Positions 25,953-33,414 of a stretch of DNA of 64,000 nt are shown here, piece after piece; the first letter of the stretch is position 1, and every line of letters begins with the position of its first letter. The notes beneath the pieces are model-generated. The model worked only from the letters and a program-made list of their open reading frames with translations, did not search any database and was not told the origin of the DNA. Position numbers and translations under genes: made by a program. Location of the stretch: assembly GCF_000612545.2 (NCBI RefSeq), contig NZ_CP097800.1:2911001-2975000 (forward strand), given 5' to 3'. The stretch is from Streptomyces sp. PCS3-D2. Its GTDB lineage: Bacteria; Actinomycetota; Actinomycetes; Streptomycetales; Streptomycetaceae.

Positions 25953-27313
25953 AGCTCCCCCAGCCTGCGGATCACCGGGGCGACCCGCTGCACACCGTGC
26001 CGGTACGCCCCGCGGGCGGCCTCGCGCAGGTGGGCGCGGAGCCGGCGGCGCAGCCGGGACCCGTCCTCCTCCTGCCGCGCGGTGCCCGGCAGCGGGGTGC
26101 CGTCGGGCGCGAGGCGGTGCCGGGCGAGGATGCCGGGCAGGTATCCGGGCGCGGTGGTGAGCGTGTAGTAGGGCGTGGGCGGGGGCAGCCGGGTCGCGGC
26201 GAGCAGCCCGGCGGCCTTGGCCCGGGCGAGGGCGTAGGCGTCACCGCTCGCGCCGGCCCCGGCGGCGGCCGGGCCGGCGGCGCCTGCGGCTGCCGGGCCC
26301 GGAGCGGCGGTCGGCCGGACGCCCTGGGCGGCCAGCCAGACCGGGTCGCCCTCCGGGAGGAGCCCCGAGTCGAGCTGGTCCCAGGAGGCCAGGCAGCCGG
26401 AACCGAGGAAGTGGTGGTTGCCGAGGGCCTCGCGGACACCGAGGTCGGTGAGGACGGCCGTCGGGATGGAGCGGTGCAGGGCCTCCAGGGCGGCCGTGGA
26501 GGAGACGGTGACCAGCAGGTCGGTGCCGTCCAGCACCTCGCCCATGTTCCCGTACACCAGGCGGCAGTTGGCCGGCAGTCCGCCGGGGATCTTCTCCGCG
26601 AGCCGCTGGTACGGCTGTTCCTCCAGGTGCGTGGTGTGTTCGCCGGGCTTGCTGCGCAGCTTGATCAGCACTTCCCGGTCGGGGTGCTTGCGGGCGTGGC
26701 CGGCGGCCCGCTCCAGCAGGTAGGCGCGGTCGGCTCGGCTGTCGGGCACGGAGGGCTGCACGGCGAAGACCACCGTGTGGGGGCGGCTCCCGGCCGGCTG
26801 GTAGGGCGCTCCGCCGAGGAAGGGCAGCGCGGTCTCGGTGACGGCGCCGGCGTCCGCGCCGACCCCCTCGTACACGGCGCGGAAGCGCTCGGCGTCGTGG
26901 CGGGAGTTGGCGAGGACGAGGTCGGCGCCGTGTCTCAGCAGCAGCCCGTCGGCGAGCTTCTCGTACACGACACCGACGTACCCGGTGACCAGTACGGGGC
27001 GCGTGGCGGGGGCCGGCCACAGGGCGCGGGCCCCGTGCAGGACCGCTTGGACGGCACCGCCGACGAGCGCGAGGACGACCACGTCGTAGTGCTCGCGTGC
27101 GATCTCGGCGAGGAACCCGGCGCAGGTCACCTCGGTCGGCCGGTCGGTCTCCACCCCGACCTCGCCGAGCTGGCGGGCGGTGGGCGTGGCCCGACCGCGC
27201 AGCAGGTATCCGGTGAGCCGGTGGTCGGGCACGAGACGGCGGGCGGTGGTGACGCCCCATTTCCATCGCGTGTCGGAATCGGCGAGTACGGCGACGCGTT
27301 TGCGTTCTGGCAC
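25949..27313 (-). CDS. DUF6716-type putative glycosyltransferase
   Basis: The protein has 454 residues from GTG 27313. It opens KRVAVLADSDTRWKWGVTTA, the hallmark of this Streptomyces family. A GT-B-like layout follows: VTGYVGVVYEKLADGLLLRH, GADLVLANSRHDAERFRAVY, VVFAVQPSVPDSRADRAYLL, EVLIKLRSKPGEHTTHLEEQ and TDLLVTVSSTAALEALHRSI. The last resembles the S-S-T-A donor-site loop of CDP- and CMP-sugar transferases. A TACGTT -10 box lies 7 nt before the start, so the message may be leaderless. It is the first gene of the leftward half of the glycopolymer cluster. Confidence 0.75.
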   Translation of the reverse strand: MPERKRVAVLADSDTRWKWGVTTARRLVPDHRLTGYLLRGRATPTARQLGEVGVETDRPTEVTCAGFLAEIAREHYDVVVLALVGGAVQAVLHGARALWPAPATRPVLVTGYVGVVYEKLADGLLLRHGADLVLANSRHDAERFRAVYEGVGADAGAVTETALPFLGGAPYQPAGSRPHTVVFAVQPSVPDSRADRAYLLERAAGHARKHPDREVLIKLRSKPGEHTTHLEEQPYQRLAEKIPGGLPANCRLVYGNMGEVLDGTDLLVTVSSTAALEALHRSIPTAVLTDLGVREALGNHHFLGSGCLASWDQLDSGLLPEGDPVWLAAQGVRPTAAPGPAAAGAAGPAAAGAGASGDAYALARAKAAGLLAATRLPPPTPYYTLTTAPGYLPGILARHRLAPDGTPLPGTARQEEDGSRLRRRLRAHLREAARGAYRHGVQRVAPVIRRLGEL

Positions 27314-27402
27314 GCGGCAGAACGTATTCGGCGTTTTCGGTGATCGGCCCAACGAGCGCACAACAGCGGGTTAACAAAGCGTCGACTGAATGCGAAAGCG
27401 TA

Positions 27403-27414
27403 CGGGTTAACCCG
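27403..27414. promoter_or_regulatory. Palindrome in the divergent glycopolymer promoter
   Basis: CGGGTTAACCCG is a perfect 12-bp palindrome. A second GGGTTAAC lies at 27368-27375. Both fall between the divergent glycosyltransferase genes starting at 27313 and 27490 and may bind a regulator of the whole cluster. Confidence 0.45.
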
Positions 27415-27489
27415 CCCGCCCCGCGCCGTTCACATGAAATCCGCATCCGGGCCACGGTGAATGACGGGCGGCGCCCTAATCTCTCGCGG

Positions 27490-28470
27490 GTGCCCAAGCT
27501 CTCTGTCGTCGTGCCGTTCTACAACGTGCAGACATACGCGCCGGACGCCCTGAAGAGTCTCGAACTGAACGCCCGTGGGGATTTCGAGTTCCTGCTCGTC
27601 GACGACTGCTCGACGGACGGGACACCCGACCTGCTGGAACGAGCGGCGGGCGAGCTGCCCGGGGCGGTGCACCTCAGACACGGAAGCAACGGCGGCCTGG
27701 CGACCGCCCGGAACACCGGGCTGGACGCGGCCCGCGGCGAGTACATCGCCTTCCTGGACGGGGACGACTGGATGGCCCCCGGCCATCTGGCCCGGATGCT
27801 GGCCGCCATAGAGGCACTGGACTGCGATTTCATCCGAACCGACCATGTGCGGTGCACGGGCCGGACGCGGAGCGTGCAGCGGGTCCCCTTCGGCCCGCAG
27901 GCCGTCGTCGCCGATCCGCGCGGCGCGATCCTGCCCGCCGACCGGGCGACCTCGGTGGACTACCCCTACGCCTGGGCCGGGATGTACCACCGGCGGCTGC
28001 TGGACCGTGGCCTGCTGCACTTCACCGACGGGCTGCGGACGGCGGAGGACCGGCCGTGGATCTGGCGGCTGCACCGGGAGGCCGGGTCCTTCGCCGCAGT
28101 CGGACTGCCCGGAATCTTCTATCGGCGCGGTGTTTCCACCTCGTTGACGCAGATCAGGGACGAGCGGCAGCTCGATTTCATCCGGGCATTCGACGAGGTG
28201 CTCGCCGGTGTCGCCGCCGACCGGGAATCCGATCTGCTGATGCCGAAATCCGTACGAACATACTGCGCCATTATCGCGCACCATTTCGGATCCATCGAAA
28301 GGTACGAGCCGGCCGTGGCCAAGAAACTCCGCCTGATGAGCGCGGCCGCGCTCGGCCGCATGCCCCAGGACGTGCTCGACCAGGCCCTGGAATCGATGGA
28401 CGCCGAACGCTCCGCGCTCCTGCGCCGTCTGCGCGGCGGCCGCCGCACCCTGTCGGGGGCGACCGTCTGA
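27490..28470 (+). CDS. Family 2 glycosyltransferase
   Basis: The protein has 326 residues from GTG 27490. A TAATCT box (27477-27482) lies 7 nt before it, so the message is probably leaderless and upstream in-frame codons are not translated. GT2 motifs: PKLSVVVPFYNVQTYAPDAL, FLLVDDCSTDGTPDLLE, NGGLATARNTGLDAARGEYI, AFLDGDDWMAPGHLARML (the D-x-D region), then GLRTAEDRPWIWRLHREAGS (catalytic base region). Cytoplasmic, using a nucleotide sugar. It overlaps the next gene by one base (TGATG), giving a two-gene operon. Confidence 0.9.
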   Translation: MPKLSVVVPFYNVQTYAPDALKSLELNARGDFEFLLVDDCSTDGTPDLLERAAGELPGAVHLRHGSNGGLATARNTGLDAARGEYIAFLDGDDWMAPGHLARMLAAIEALDCDFIRTDHVRCTGRTRSVQRVPFGPQAVVADPRGAILPADRATSVDYPYAWAGMYHRRLLDRGLLHFTDGLRTAEDRPWIWRLHREAGSFAAVGLPGIFYRRGVSTSLTQIRDERQLDFIRAFDEVLAGVAADRESDLLMPKSVRTYCAIIAHHFGSIERYEPAVAKKLRLMSAAALGRMPQDVLDQALESMDAERSALLRRLRGGRRTLSGATV

Positions 28471-29804
28471 TGCTCACGCAGATCTTCCTGGCCTCCACCC
28501 TCTACGGGGCCGCCACCCTCGCGGCGGGCGTCGACGCGGGCCGCTACCCACCCGCGGGCCGCCGGATCCTGCTGACCAGCAACCACTCCGCCACCGCCGA
28601 GGTGGCCCCGGGAGTGGCCGACATGCCGGGTTTCGCCGCCGTGCGCACGCGCTTCGACGAGGTGCTCGACTGGAACGCCGTGATCGAACCGCAGCACCCG
28701 AGCACCTGGGCCCCGCGCGCCGAGGACGTCCCCATCTGGGAACGGCACCTGCGCGCGCTGTGGGGGCTCGGCGATGACCGGGTCGAGCTGATCGTGGAGT
28801 CCCTCCAGGTACCGCCGGCCCAGTCCCTGTGCCGGGTCTTCCCCGGCGCGGCGGTCGACGTCTACGCCGACGGGCTGATGAGCTACGGGCCCACCCGCTT
28901 CCGCCTCGACCCGCAGCTCGGGATGCGGGTGCGGCGGGTGCTCCATCTCGATCTGGTGCCCGGCCTGCGGCCGCTGCTGCTGAACGAGTTCGGGGCGCGG
29001 CCGGAGGTGGTACCGACGGAGTCCTTCCTGAAGGTCCTCGCGGAGCTCCCGCCGCACGGCCCCGGCCTGGACGACGTCGGGGAGTCCCCGGCCCTGCTGC
29101 TGGGCCAGTACCTCTCGGCGCTCGACCTGATGAGCCCGGACGAGGAGGAGGAGCTGCACGCCTCGATGGTCCGGGGCGCCTTCGCGCTCGGCCACCGCTC
29201 GCTGGTCTTCAAGCCCCATCCCGGCGCACCGGGCGAGTACGCCCGCCGGGCCGCGGCGGAGGCCGAACGGCTCGGCGCCCGGCTCACCGTGGCGAGCGGC
29301 GCGGTCCTGGCCGAGACCCTCTACGGGCAGCTGCGCCCGGCGCTCGTCGTCGGCTGCTTCTCCACCGGACTGCTGACGGCCGCCACGCTGTACGGCCTGC
29401 CCGTCGCCCGTACCGGCACCGAGGCCGTGCTGGCCCGCCTGGCCCCGTACCAGAACAGCAACCGGGTACCGCTGGTGCTGGTGGACTCGCTGCTGCCGGA
29501 CCTGGCGGACGCTGCGGCGGTCCACGCCTGGACTCCCGCCTCCCTGGGACGGGCGGGAACCGAGCGGGCCGGTCTGCTGACCGCCGTCGGGTTCACCATG
29601 CAGCCGCAGGTCCTCGCGGCGCGGCGGGCCGCGGCCGAGGCGTACCTCGCCGCGCACCTGACCCCGGACACCTGGCGGTACTTCACCCGGCGCCGGCTGA
29701 CCGGGCTGGGCCTGCCCGGCGGCATCCCCGCACAGCTGTCGTTCCTGCCGCGCAGCCGGACGGTGCGGCGCATGGCCCGGACCCTGCGCCGCGTCCTCAC
29801 CTGA
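28470..29804 (+). CDS. Polysialyltransferase family glycosyltransferase
   Basis: The protein has 444 residues. Alpha-2,8-polysialyltransferase-like features: an opening TQIFLASTLYGAATLAAGVD, a D/E-rich middle VDVYADGLMSYGPTRFRL, then SLVFKPHPGAPGEYARRAAA (the K-P-H-P motif) and LVVGCFSTGLLTAATLYGLP (the S-T-G/A loop that binds CMP). HP and S/T-rich motifs of this kind are shared by bacterial sialyltransferases GT38/GT52/GT80. Together with the NeuA-NeuB fusion next door this supports a polymer containing sialic-acid-like sugars. The exact linkage cannot be told. Confidence 0.8.
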   Translation: MLTQIFLASTLYGAATLAAGVDAGRYPPAGRRILLTSNHSATAEVAPGVADMPGFAAVRTRFDEVLDWNAVIEPQHPSTWAPRAEDVPIWERHLRALWGLGDDRVELIVESLQVPPAQSLCRVFPGAAVDVYADGLMSYGPTRFRLDPQLGMRVRRVLHLDLVPGLRPLLLNEFGARPEVVPTESFLKVLAELPPHGPGLDDVGESPALLLGQYLSALDLMSPDEEEELHASMVRGAFALGHRSLVFKPHPGAPGEYARRAAAEAERLGARLTVASGAVLAETLYGQLRPALVVGCFSTGLLTAATLYGLPVARTGTEAVLARLAPYQNSNRVPLVLVDSLLPDLADAAAVHAWTPASLGRAGTERAGLLTAVGFTMQPQVLAARRAAAEAYLAAHLTPDTWRYFTRRRLTGLGLPGGIPAQLSFLPRSRTVRRMARTLRRVLT

Positions 29805-29826
29805 GGTGTTCCGGGCCGGGCGGGGT

Positions 29827-29967
29827 CAGCCGACCGCGAGCTTGGCCGCGAAGCCGAGGAACAGCACGCCCGCCGCCGAGGTCGCCCCGGCCGACAGCCG
29901 CCTGCGGCGGCGGAAGGCCTCCGAGAGCCGGGTGCCGCCGAATATCAGCAGCGTCAGGTAGAGGAAG
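29827..29967 (-). pseudogene. Orphaned 3' end of leuE
   Basis: On the minus strand this reads GFLYLTLLIFGGTRLSEAF, RRRRRLSAGATSAAGVLFL, GFAAKLAVG and a stop. It closely matches the last 47 codons of the leuE gene at 33415-34065 (ALYLTALIFFGSRLAAAF...), but with different codons and substitutions. It has no start and similarity stops abruptly at about 29967. It is the original end of leuE, cut off by the 3.6-kb island. Confidence 0.85.
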
Positions 29968-29982
29968 CCAGCGGGGGGCGTG

Positions 29983-30411
29983 TCAGGCTTGGTAGAGGGT
30001 GGGCCGTTCGGCTACCTGATCCGGGGTGAGCCCTTCCACGGTCAGGTTCCCCGTCCATAGCTGGTCACGATTGGCGTACGTCGCATCGAACCGGACCCAC
30101 TTCCCGCCTGGCTCCAACTTCCACCCCTGCTCTTGGAACTGCGCGATGCGGTCGCTGCCACACACGAATGCCCGGGTAGCTTGCGTGAGTACCCATTGGG
30201 CTAGCTCGGTCTCGCTGGCCGTGGGCCGTCCGCAGGTGCGGGCCATCTGCCACAGGCGCCCCCATTCCACCCCGGGAGTGAGCGGGCCGACGATGGCGAC
30301 GTCTCCGATTCTCCGCTCGTCAAGGTGGTGCGTGGCATATCCGAAGACCACGCCGAACATGGCGAATACGGTGACTCTGCTGCTCCCGGTCAGACCCTCA
30401 TCAGATGGCAT
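29983..30411 (-). CDS. Hypothetical island protein, 142 residues
   Basis: ATG 30411 has AAGG about 8 nt upstream. The sequence begins with a short Ser/Thr-rich segment and a weakly hydrophobic stretch (VTVFAMFGVVFGYATHHL), then polar sequence including ARTCGRPTASETELAQWVL and RAFVCGSDRIAQFQEQGWKL. It ends KWVRFDATYANRDQLWTGNL and LTPDQVAERPTLYQA. I recognise no domain. Its stop lies 11-16 bases from the left junction. A terminator-like hairpin stands just upstream, so it has its own promoter or depends on readthrough. Confidence 0.55.
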   Translation of the reverse strand: MPSDEGLTGSSRVTVFAMFGVVFGYATHHLDERRIGDVAIVGPLTPGVEWGRLWQMARTCGRPTASETELAQWVLTQATRAFVCGSDRIAQFQEQGWKLEPGGKWVRFDATYANRDQLWTGNLTVEGLTPDQVAERPTLYQA

Positions 30412-30431
30412 GGGCGGTACCTTTGCTCAGG

Positions 30432-30468
30432 GGAGGACCCGGGTACCTGAGACGTGCCCGGGTCCTCC
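30432..30468. terminator. Hairpin inside the island
   Basis: A perfect 12-bp stem (GGAGGACCCGGG, 30432-30443, with 30457-30468) and a 13-nt loop, between the stop at 30521 and the start at 30411. It probably ends transcription of the Cys-tail gene. TT follows on the plus strand. Confidence 0.65.
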
Positions 30469-30520
30469 TTCATTCGAGCGGATCACGACATGATCCGTGT
30501 GTCGGGGGCGAGTTGGCGGG

Positions 30521-30961
30521 TCAGCAGCCGTCGCCGTCGCCGCAACAGGCCGGCTGGTTGCACTCGGCTGCGGTGCCCCACAGCCGGACGTCGACGTCGA
30601 ACCCGGCAGCCCTGACACGGTCGGCCACGGACACCATCAGTCCGCGCGTCCGCACCTTCGCGTTCGGGGCGTGGTGGACGAAGTAGCCGAACTGCTCCTG
30701 ACACCAGGTGGCGTACTCCTGCGTGTGGAGCATGAACGAGTGCCATCCGGGGTCCACCCGCTCACTGGGCGCCATGTCGTACGCCTTCTGGCTGCCAAGG
30801 ACGTACACGAACGCGATGGCCTGATCCATGACGCGGTCGGCCACGACCCGCTCAAGCCCGTATTCGTCCGCGCAGAACGCGGCGAGGCGCTCGAACAGAT
30901 CGGCGCTGACAAGGTCCCGCCCGTGCCGTAAGGCGCCGGGGCTTTCAACCATGGTCGTCAT
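30521..30961 (-). CDS. GRDP-like protein with cysteine-rich C-terminal tail
   Basis: The protein has 146 residues. AGGAGG lies about 8 nt before ATG 30961. The core matches glycine-rich-domain (GRDP)-like proteins of Streptomyces: LVSADLFERLAAFCADEYGL, VADRVMDQAIAFVYVLGS, then RVDPGWHSFMLHTQEYATWC and FGYFVHHAPN. The V-D-x-x-W-H-x-F-x-L-H-T and F-x-H-H-x-P motifs are the family hallmark. The last 15 residues, AECNQPACCGDGDGC, contain four cysteines and are set apart from the domain. This could be a metal site or a peptide tail for modification; neither is shown. It is the largest unknown cargo of the island. Confidence 0.65.
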   Translation of the reverse strand: MTTMVESPGALRHGRDLVSADLFERLAAFCADEYGLERVVADRVMDQAIAFVYVLGSQKAYDMAPSERVDPGWHSFMLHTQEYATWCQEQFGYFVHHAPNAKVRTRGLMVSVADRVRAAGFDVDVRLWGTAAECNQPACCGDGDGC

Positions 30962-31257
30962 GGTGTGACTCCTCCTGTCGTTGGGCGTCTTGTTGCCCGC
31001 CCTGGCGGGGGGCGGGGTCTGTGTCAGGCCGTGGTGACCCGATGAACAAGGGCGATGTCCCAGAACCCGCGAAGAAAGCGGCTGTGGCCCGCGTTCAGGC
31101 CCGTGTGTGTCATGCACTGCCTGTCGACCTCGGCCACATCGGGGCCGGGCGTAGCAGACCAACCGCATCCCGGATGCAGGCAGCTTGCAGCCACATTGGG
31201 GGGCCGTTTCGGGGTCTCTGATGATCCGATGTTCGGTGTATCGGAGGACTGAGCGCG
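30962..31257. other. Intergenic region inside the island
   Basis: About 300 bp without a convincing gene. It must hold the promoter of the Cys-tail gene on the minus strand, but I cannot pick out a clear -35/-10 pair. A short plus-strand frame (31021-31221) has no ribosome-binding site and no family resemblance. Confidence 0.4.
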
Positions 31258-31446
31258 TCATCGGCGCGACCCGTCCGCGTTCACGCACCGGGTGTGCCAG
31301 TAGGCGACTTTCGGCGGGCCGTCCTTCTGGCCGAGCATTCCCCGCCGGGCGAGCTGGTCAAGGGGAACGGGCATCGTGCACGACGGGCACGTCTCGCATC
31401 TTGCGGTGTACGTCGCGTACTCGAACGTGTCCGTTCTGGTTGCCAT
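31258..31446 (-). CDS. Small cysteine-rich protein, possible zinc ribbon
   Basis: The protein has 62 residues from ATG 31446. It begins MATRTDTFEYATYTARCETC, then PSCTMPVPLDQLARRGMLGQ and WHTRCVNADGSRR. The spacing C-x-x-C-x-x-C ... H-x-x-C could bind zinc. A site GAGGGGTGCGAA precedes the start. The product is too small to classify. It lies 61 bp downstream of the XRE gene on the same strand and may be co-transcribed with it. Confidence 0.55.
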   Translation of the reverse strand: MATRTDTFEYATYTARCETCPSCTMPVPLDQLARRGMLGQKDGPPKVAYWHTRCVNADGSRR

Positions 31447-31507
31447 TTCGCACCCCTCGCCGCTCCGGGAATCGACACCCAATGGTGTCGGGGTGCGGGG
31501 CCAGGTT

Positions 31508-32338
31508 CTAGCCGGTTTCCTGTTCGCGCAAGAAGTCGTCCCGAACGTCTTCAAGCATGGCGCGGGCCTCGCCGCCAGATAGGGCCATGTCGGCGAACCC
31601 CTCAAATTTGTGCAGGTACAGCGCCACATCCCTTGGGTCCGTGACGACTATTTCTGCATGAGTGGTTTCGACAGTCACTGTCCGGTCATCCCGGATCACG
31701 AAGGCGTGATTGGCTATGTCCTGCTGCCGTACGGACAGTGGAACGATTCGAACGTCTATGTGCGGTAGGCGCGATAGAGATACGATCCGGTCAAGCTGCT
31801 CGGCCATTCTGGAAGCCGTCACGATGCGCCAACGGAGCACGGGCTCCGTTATGACGAAGTGGAGTTCCTTGGATGAGTCGTAGAGCGCCTGTTGGCGATC
31901 CAGGCGAGCGCTGATGGTCTTGTTAAGAACATCCTCGCCGAGGTCGTGCCGAGACAGGATCGCTCTGATGTATTCGGGAGTTTGGAGCAGGCCGGGGACC
32001 AAGGCCGGCTGGAAGAGCCTCAGGAGTCCCATTTCTTTCTCAAGGGCTCTCGTCTGCTGTTGAGCCTTGTGCACTCCCATGCGGCGGATGAGCCGCCACG
32101 CCGTGGCCTCCGTTGCCGCTGCCCTGACAGCTTCCAGATACTCTGCCTTGACCTCGTCCGAGACGCCAATGGCTGAGAGGATGCGCTCAACGTCTACGAT
32201 GGACGGAGCGACCTTGGCTGTTTCGATTTTGCTCAGCTTACTTGCGGACATGACGACACTGCGGGCGACGGCTTTGGCCTCCTTACCGGATGCCTGCCTA
32301 AGCGCCCGCAGTGCGGCCCCTAGCTGCCCCTTGTTCAC
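31508..32338 (-). CDS. XRE family regulator with DUF5753 domain
   Basis: The protein has 276 residues from GTG 32338, which overlaps the DUF6879 gene stop (GTGA), so the two are translationally coupled. The N-terminal HTH is GAALRALRQASGKEAKAVAR, SVVMSASKLSKIETAKVAPS, IVDVERILSAIG. The DUF5753 domain begins near residue 85 with EKEMGLLRLFQPALVPGLLQ, TPEYIRAILSRHDLGEDVLN, continues ISARLDRQQALYDSSKELHF, VITEPVLRW and ends ALYLHKFEGFADMALSGGEA. Dozens of paralogues exist per Streptomyces genome, usually beside DUF397 or DUF6879 genes; some act in development. Confidence 0.9.
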   Translation of the reverse strand: MNKGQLGAALRALRQASGKEAKAVARSVVMSASKLSKIETAKVAPSIVDVERILSAIGVSDEVKAEYLEAVRAAATEATAWRLIRRMGVHKAQQQTRALEKEMGLLRLFQPALVPGLLQTPEYIRAILSRHDLGEDVLNKTISARLDRQQALYDSSKELHFVITEPVLRWRIVTASRMAEQLDRIVSLSRLPHIDVRIVPLSVRQQDIANHAFVIRDDRTVTVETTHAEIVVTDPRDVALYLHKFEGFADMALSGGEARAMLEDVRDDFLREQETG

Positions 32339-32856
32339 TCGCCGTACTTCGCCCACCATTCGGAGAATGGCTCGGCATGCGCCATGGCCGTGTCTCGGTA
32401 CACACGGAACTCTTCAGCACGTTCCTCGGGCAGGACGTCAGCCCCGAGGAATGCGCCATCATCTGAATAGATCATGACCGCTGGCGTCAGGCTATCCATC
32501 TGCCAGAAGTCTGGAACCCCTTCCAGCGGGTTCGGCCGTTCGGTGACGTCGAGAATGAAAAACTCTTCGCCCCCTGTGACATTTTTCTGATAGCCCCAAC
32601 CCAATTCGAACCTGAGATATGGCGTGAGGGGTCGGGAGAGGATATGCACCCGATAGATGCGTTTGCCGTTCCGTGTGTGAGAGCGGAGTTCCGACACCCA
32701 CTCTTCGTTATAGTCGGCTGGCTGACGACTACCGGCAAGGAACGCCTGATAGGCGTCCACGTTTCCCGATTTGCTGTAATCGTCCAGCACCTCCAGGCGG
32801 AATGCCTCCTGCTGGAAGGTGTCGAACAGTTCGGCCAGCGTCTTAGAAGTCGCCAC
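32335..32856 (-). CDS. DUF6879 family protein
   Basis: The protein has 173 residues. Family sequence: LAELFDTFQQEAFRLEVLDD, YSKSGNVDAYQAFLAG, EEWVSELRSHTRNGKRIYRV, HILSRPLTPYLRFELGWGYQ, GGEEFFILDV and FWQMDSLTPAVMIYSDDGAF, ending EPFSEWWAKYGE. The family is nearly always next to an XRE/DUF5753 gene, as here, and the pair behaves as one module. The molecular function is unknown. It overlaps the upstream small gene by 14 bp, and codon use is less GC-biased than in the flanks. Confidence 0.88.
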   Translation of the reverse strand: MATSKTLAELFDTFQQEAFRLEVLDDYSKSGNVDAYQAFLAGSRQPADYNEEWVSELRSHTRNGKRIYRVHILSRPLTPYLRFELGWGYQKNVTGGEEFFILDVTERPNPLEGVPDFWQMDSLTPAVMIYSDDGAFLGADVLPEERAEEFRVYRDTAMAHAEPFSEWWAKYGE

Positions 32857-33043
32857 GAAGGCCCTTCCGGATGAGATCGAAGATCAGCTGCTCCGGGATC
32901 TCGACCACGGTTTCGCGTGCGGGAATGTCGAGCCCGTGATCCGTGGGTGTCTCGCCCTGAACCAGCAGCGTGCCCCTGTCGGTCGCGTAGATGGTCGGGC
33001 AGTCTTTGAGGTCACAGGTGCTGACGAGCTTGGTTACCTTCAC
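32843..33043 (-). CDS. Small conserved-type protein upstream of DUF6879
   Basis: The protein has 66 residues. GTG 33043 is chosen because AGGAGG lies about 7 nt upstream; the open frame extends further but without a site. Sequence: KVTKLVSTCDLKDCPTIYAT, DRGTLLVQGETPTDHGLDIP and EIPEQLIFDLIRKGLRGDF. The C-x-x-x-x-C-P near the N-terminus followed by a short beta-rich part is typical of small proteins found before DUF6879/XRE modules in Streptomyces. It overlaps the next gene, so it belongs to the same operon. Confidence 0.7.
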   Translation of the reverse strand: MKVTKLVSTCDLKDCPTIYATDRGTLLVQGETPTDHGLDIPARETVVEIPEQLIFDLIRKGLRGDF

Positions 33044-33228
33044 GGGTTCCCCTCCTGGCGTGCCGTGTCGTGCCTTCCTCGATGCTTCCGACCAACTGAC
33101 CTGAGGCGCAAGGGGTTCGAGTTTCCGGAACAGGAAACCGGCGCCGTCGGCGAACGATGGTCGCGGGACGCCCACGGCCGGGGCCTATAGAGGGTTGGGG
33201 CCTCGGGGCGCCTCAGGACTCACGGCCT

Positions 33229-33405
33229 TCACAGTGAGTGGCTGCCGTTTCCGCCTGCTGGGTGCGCTGACAAGGGCGGAGAACGGGGTGACCTTGGGGG
33301 CTCCTTGGGGGGCCTCTCGGGCAGGCCGAGGGCTCGCAGTGCCTCTTGCTGCTTCCGGAGGCTCATGCGGGCGAACAGCGCCGCAGCGTCGTCGAGGTGA
33401 GACAT
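33229..33405 (-). CDS. Very small hypothetical protein directly after leuE
   Basis: 58 codons from ATG 33405: MSHLDDAAALFARMSLRKQQ, then EALRALGLPERPPKEP and a low-complexity Pro/Ser/Gly tail. GGGGG about 5 nt upstream overlaps the region just past the leuE stop, so it could be translated by coupling to leuE. The first 30 residues look like a real helical segment; the tail does not. It is probably brought in by the island. Confidence 0.45.
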   Translation of the reverse strand: MSHLDDAAALFARMSLRKQQEALRALGLPERPPKEPPRSPRSPPLSAHPAGGNGSHSL

Positions 33406-33414
33406 GCCAACCCC

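Noticed and set aside
31021-31221. 66-codon plus-strand frame inside the island
   Set aside because: No ribosome-binding site, no family resemblance, opposite to all island genes.
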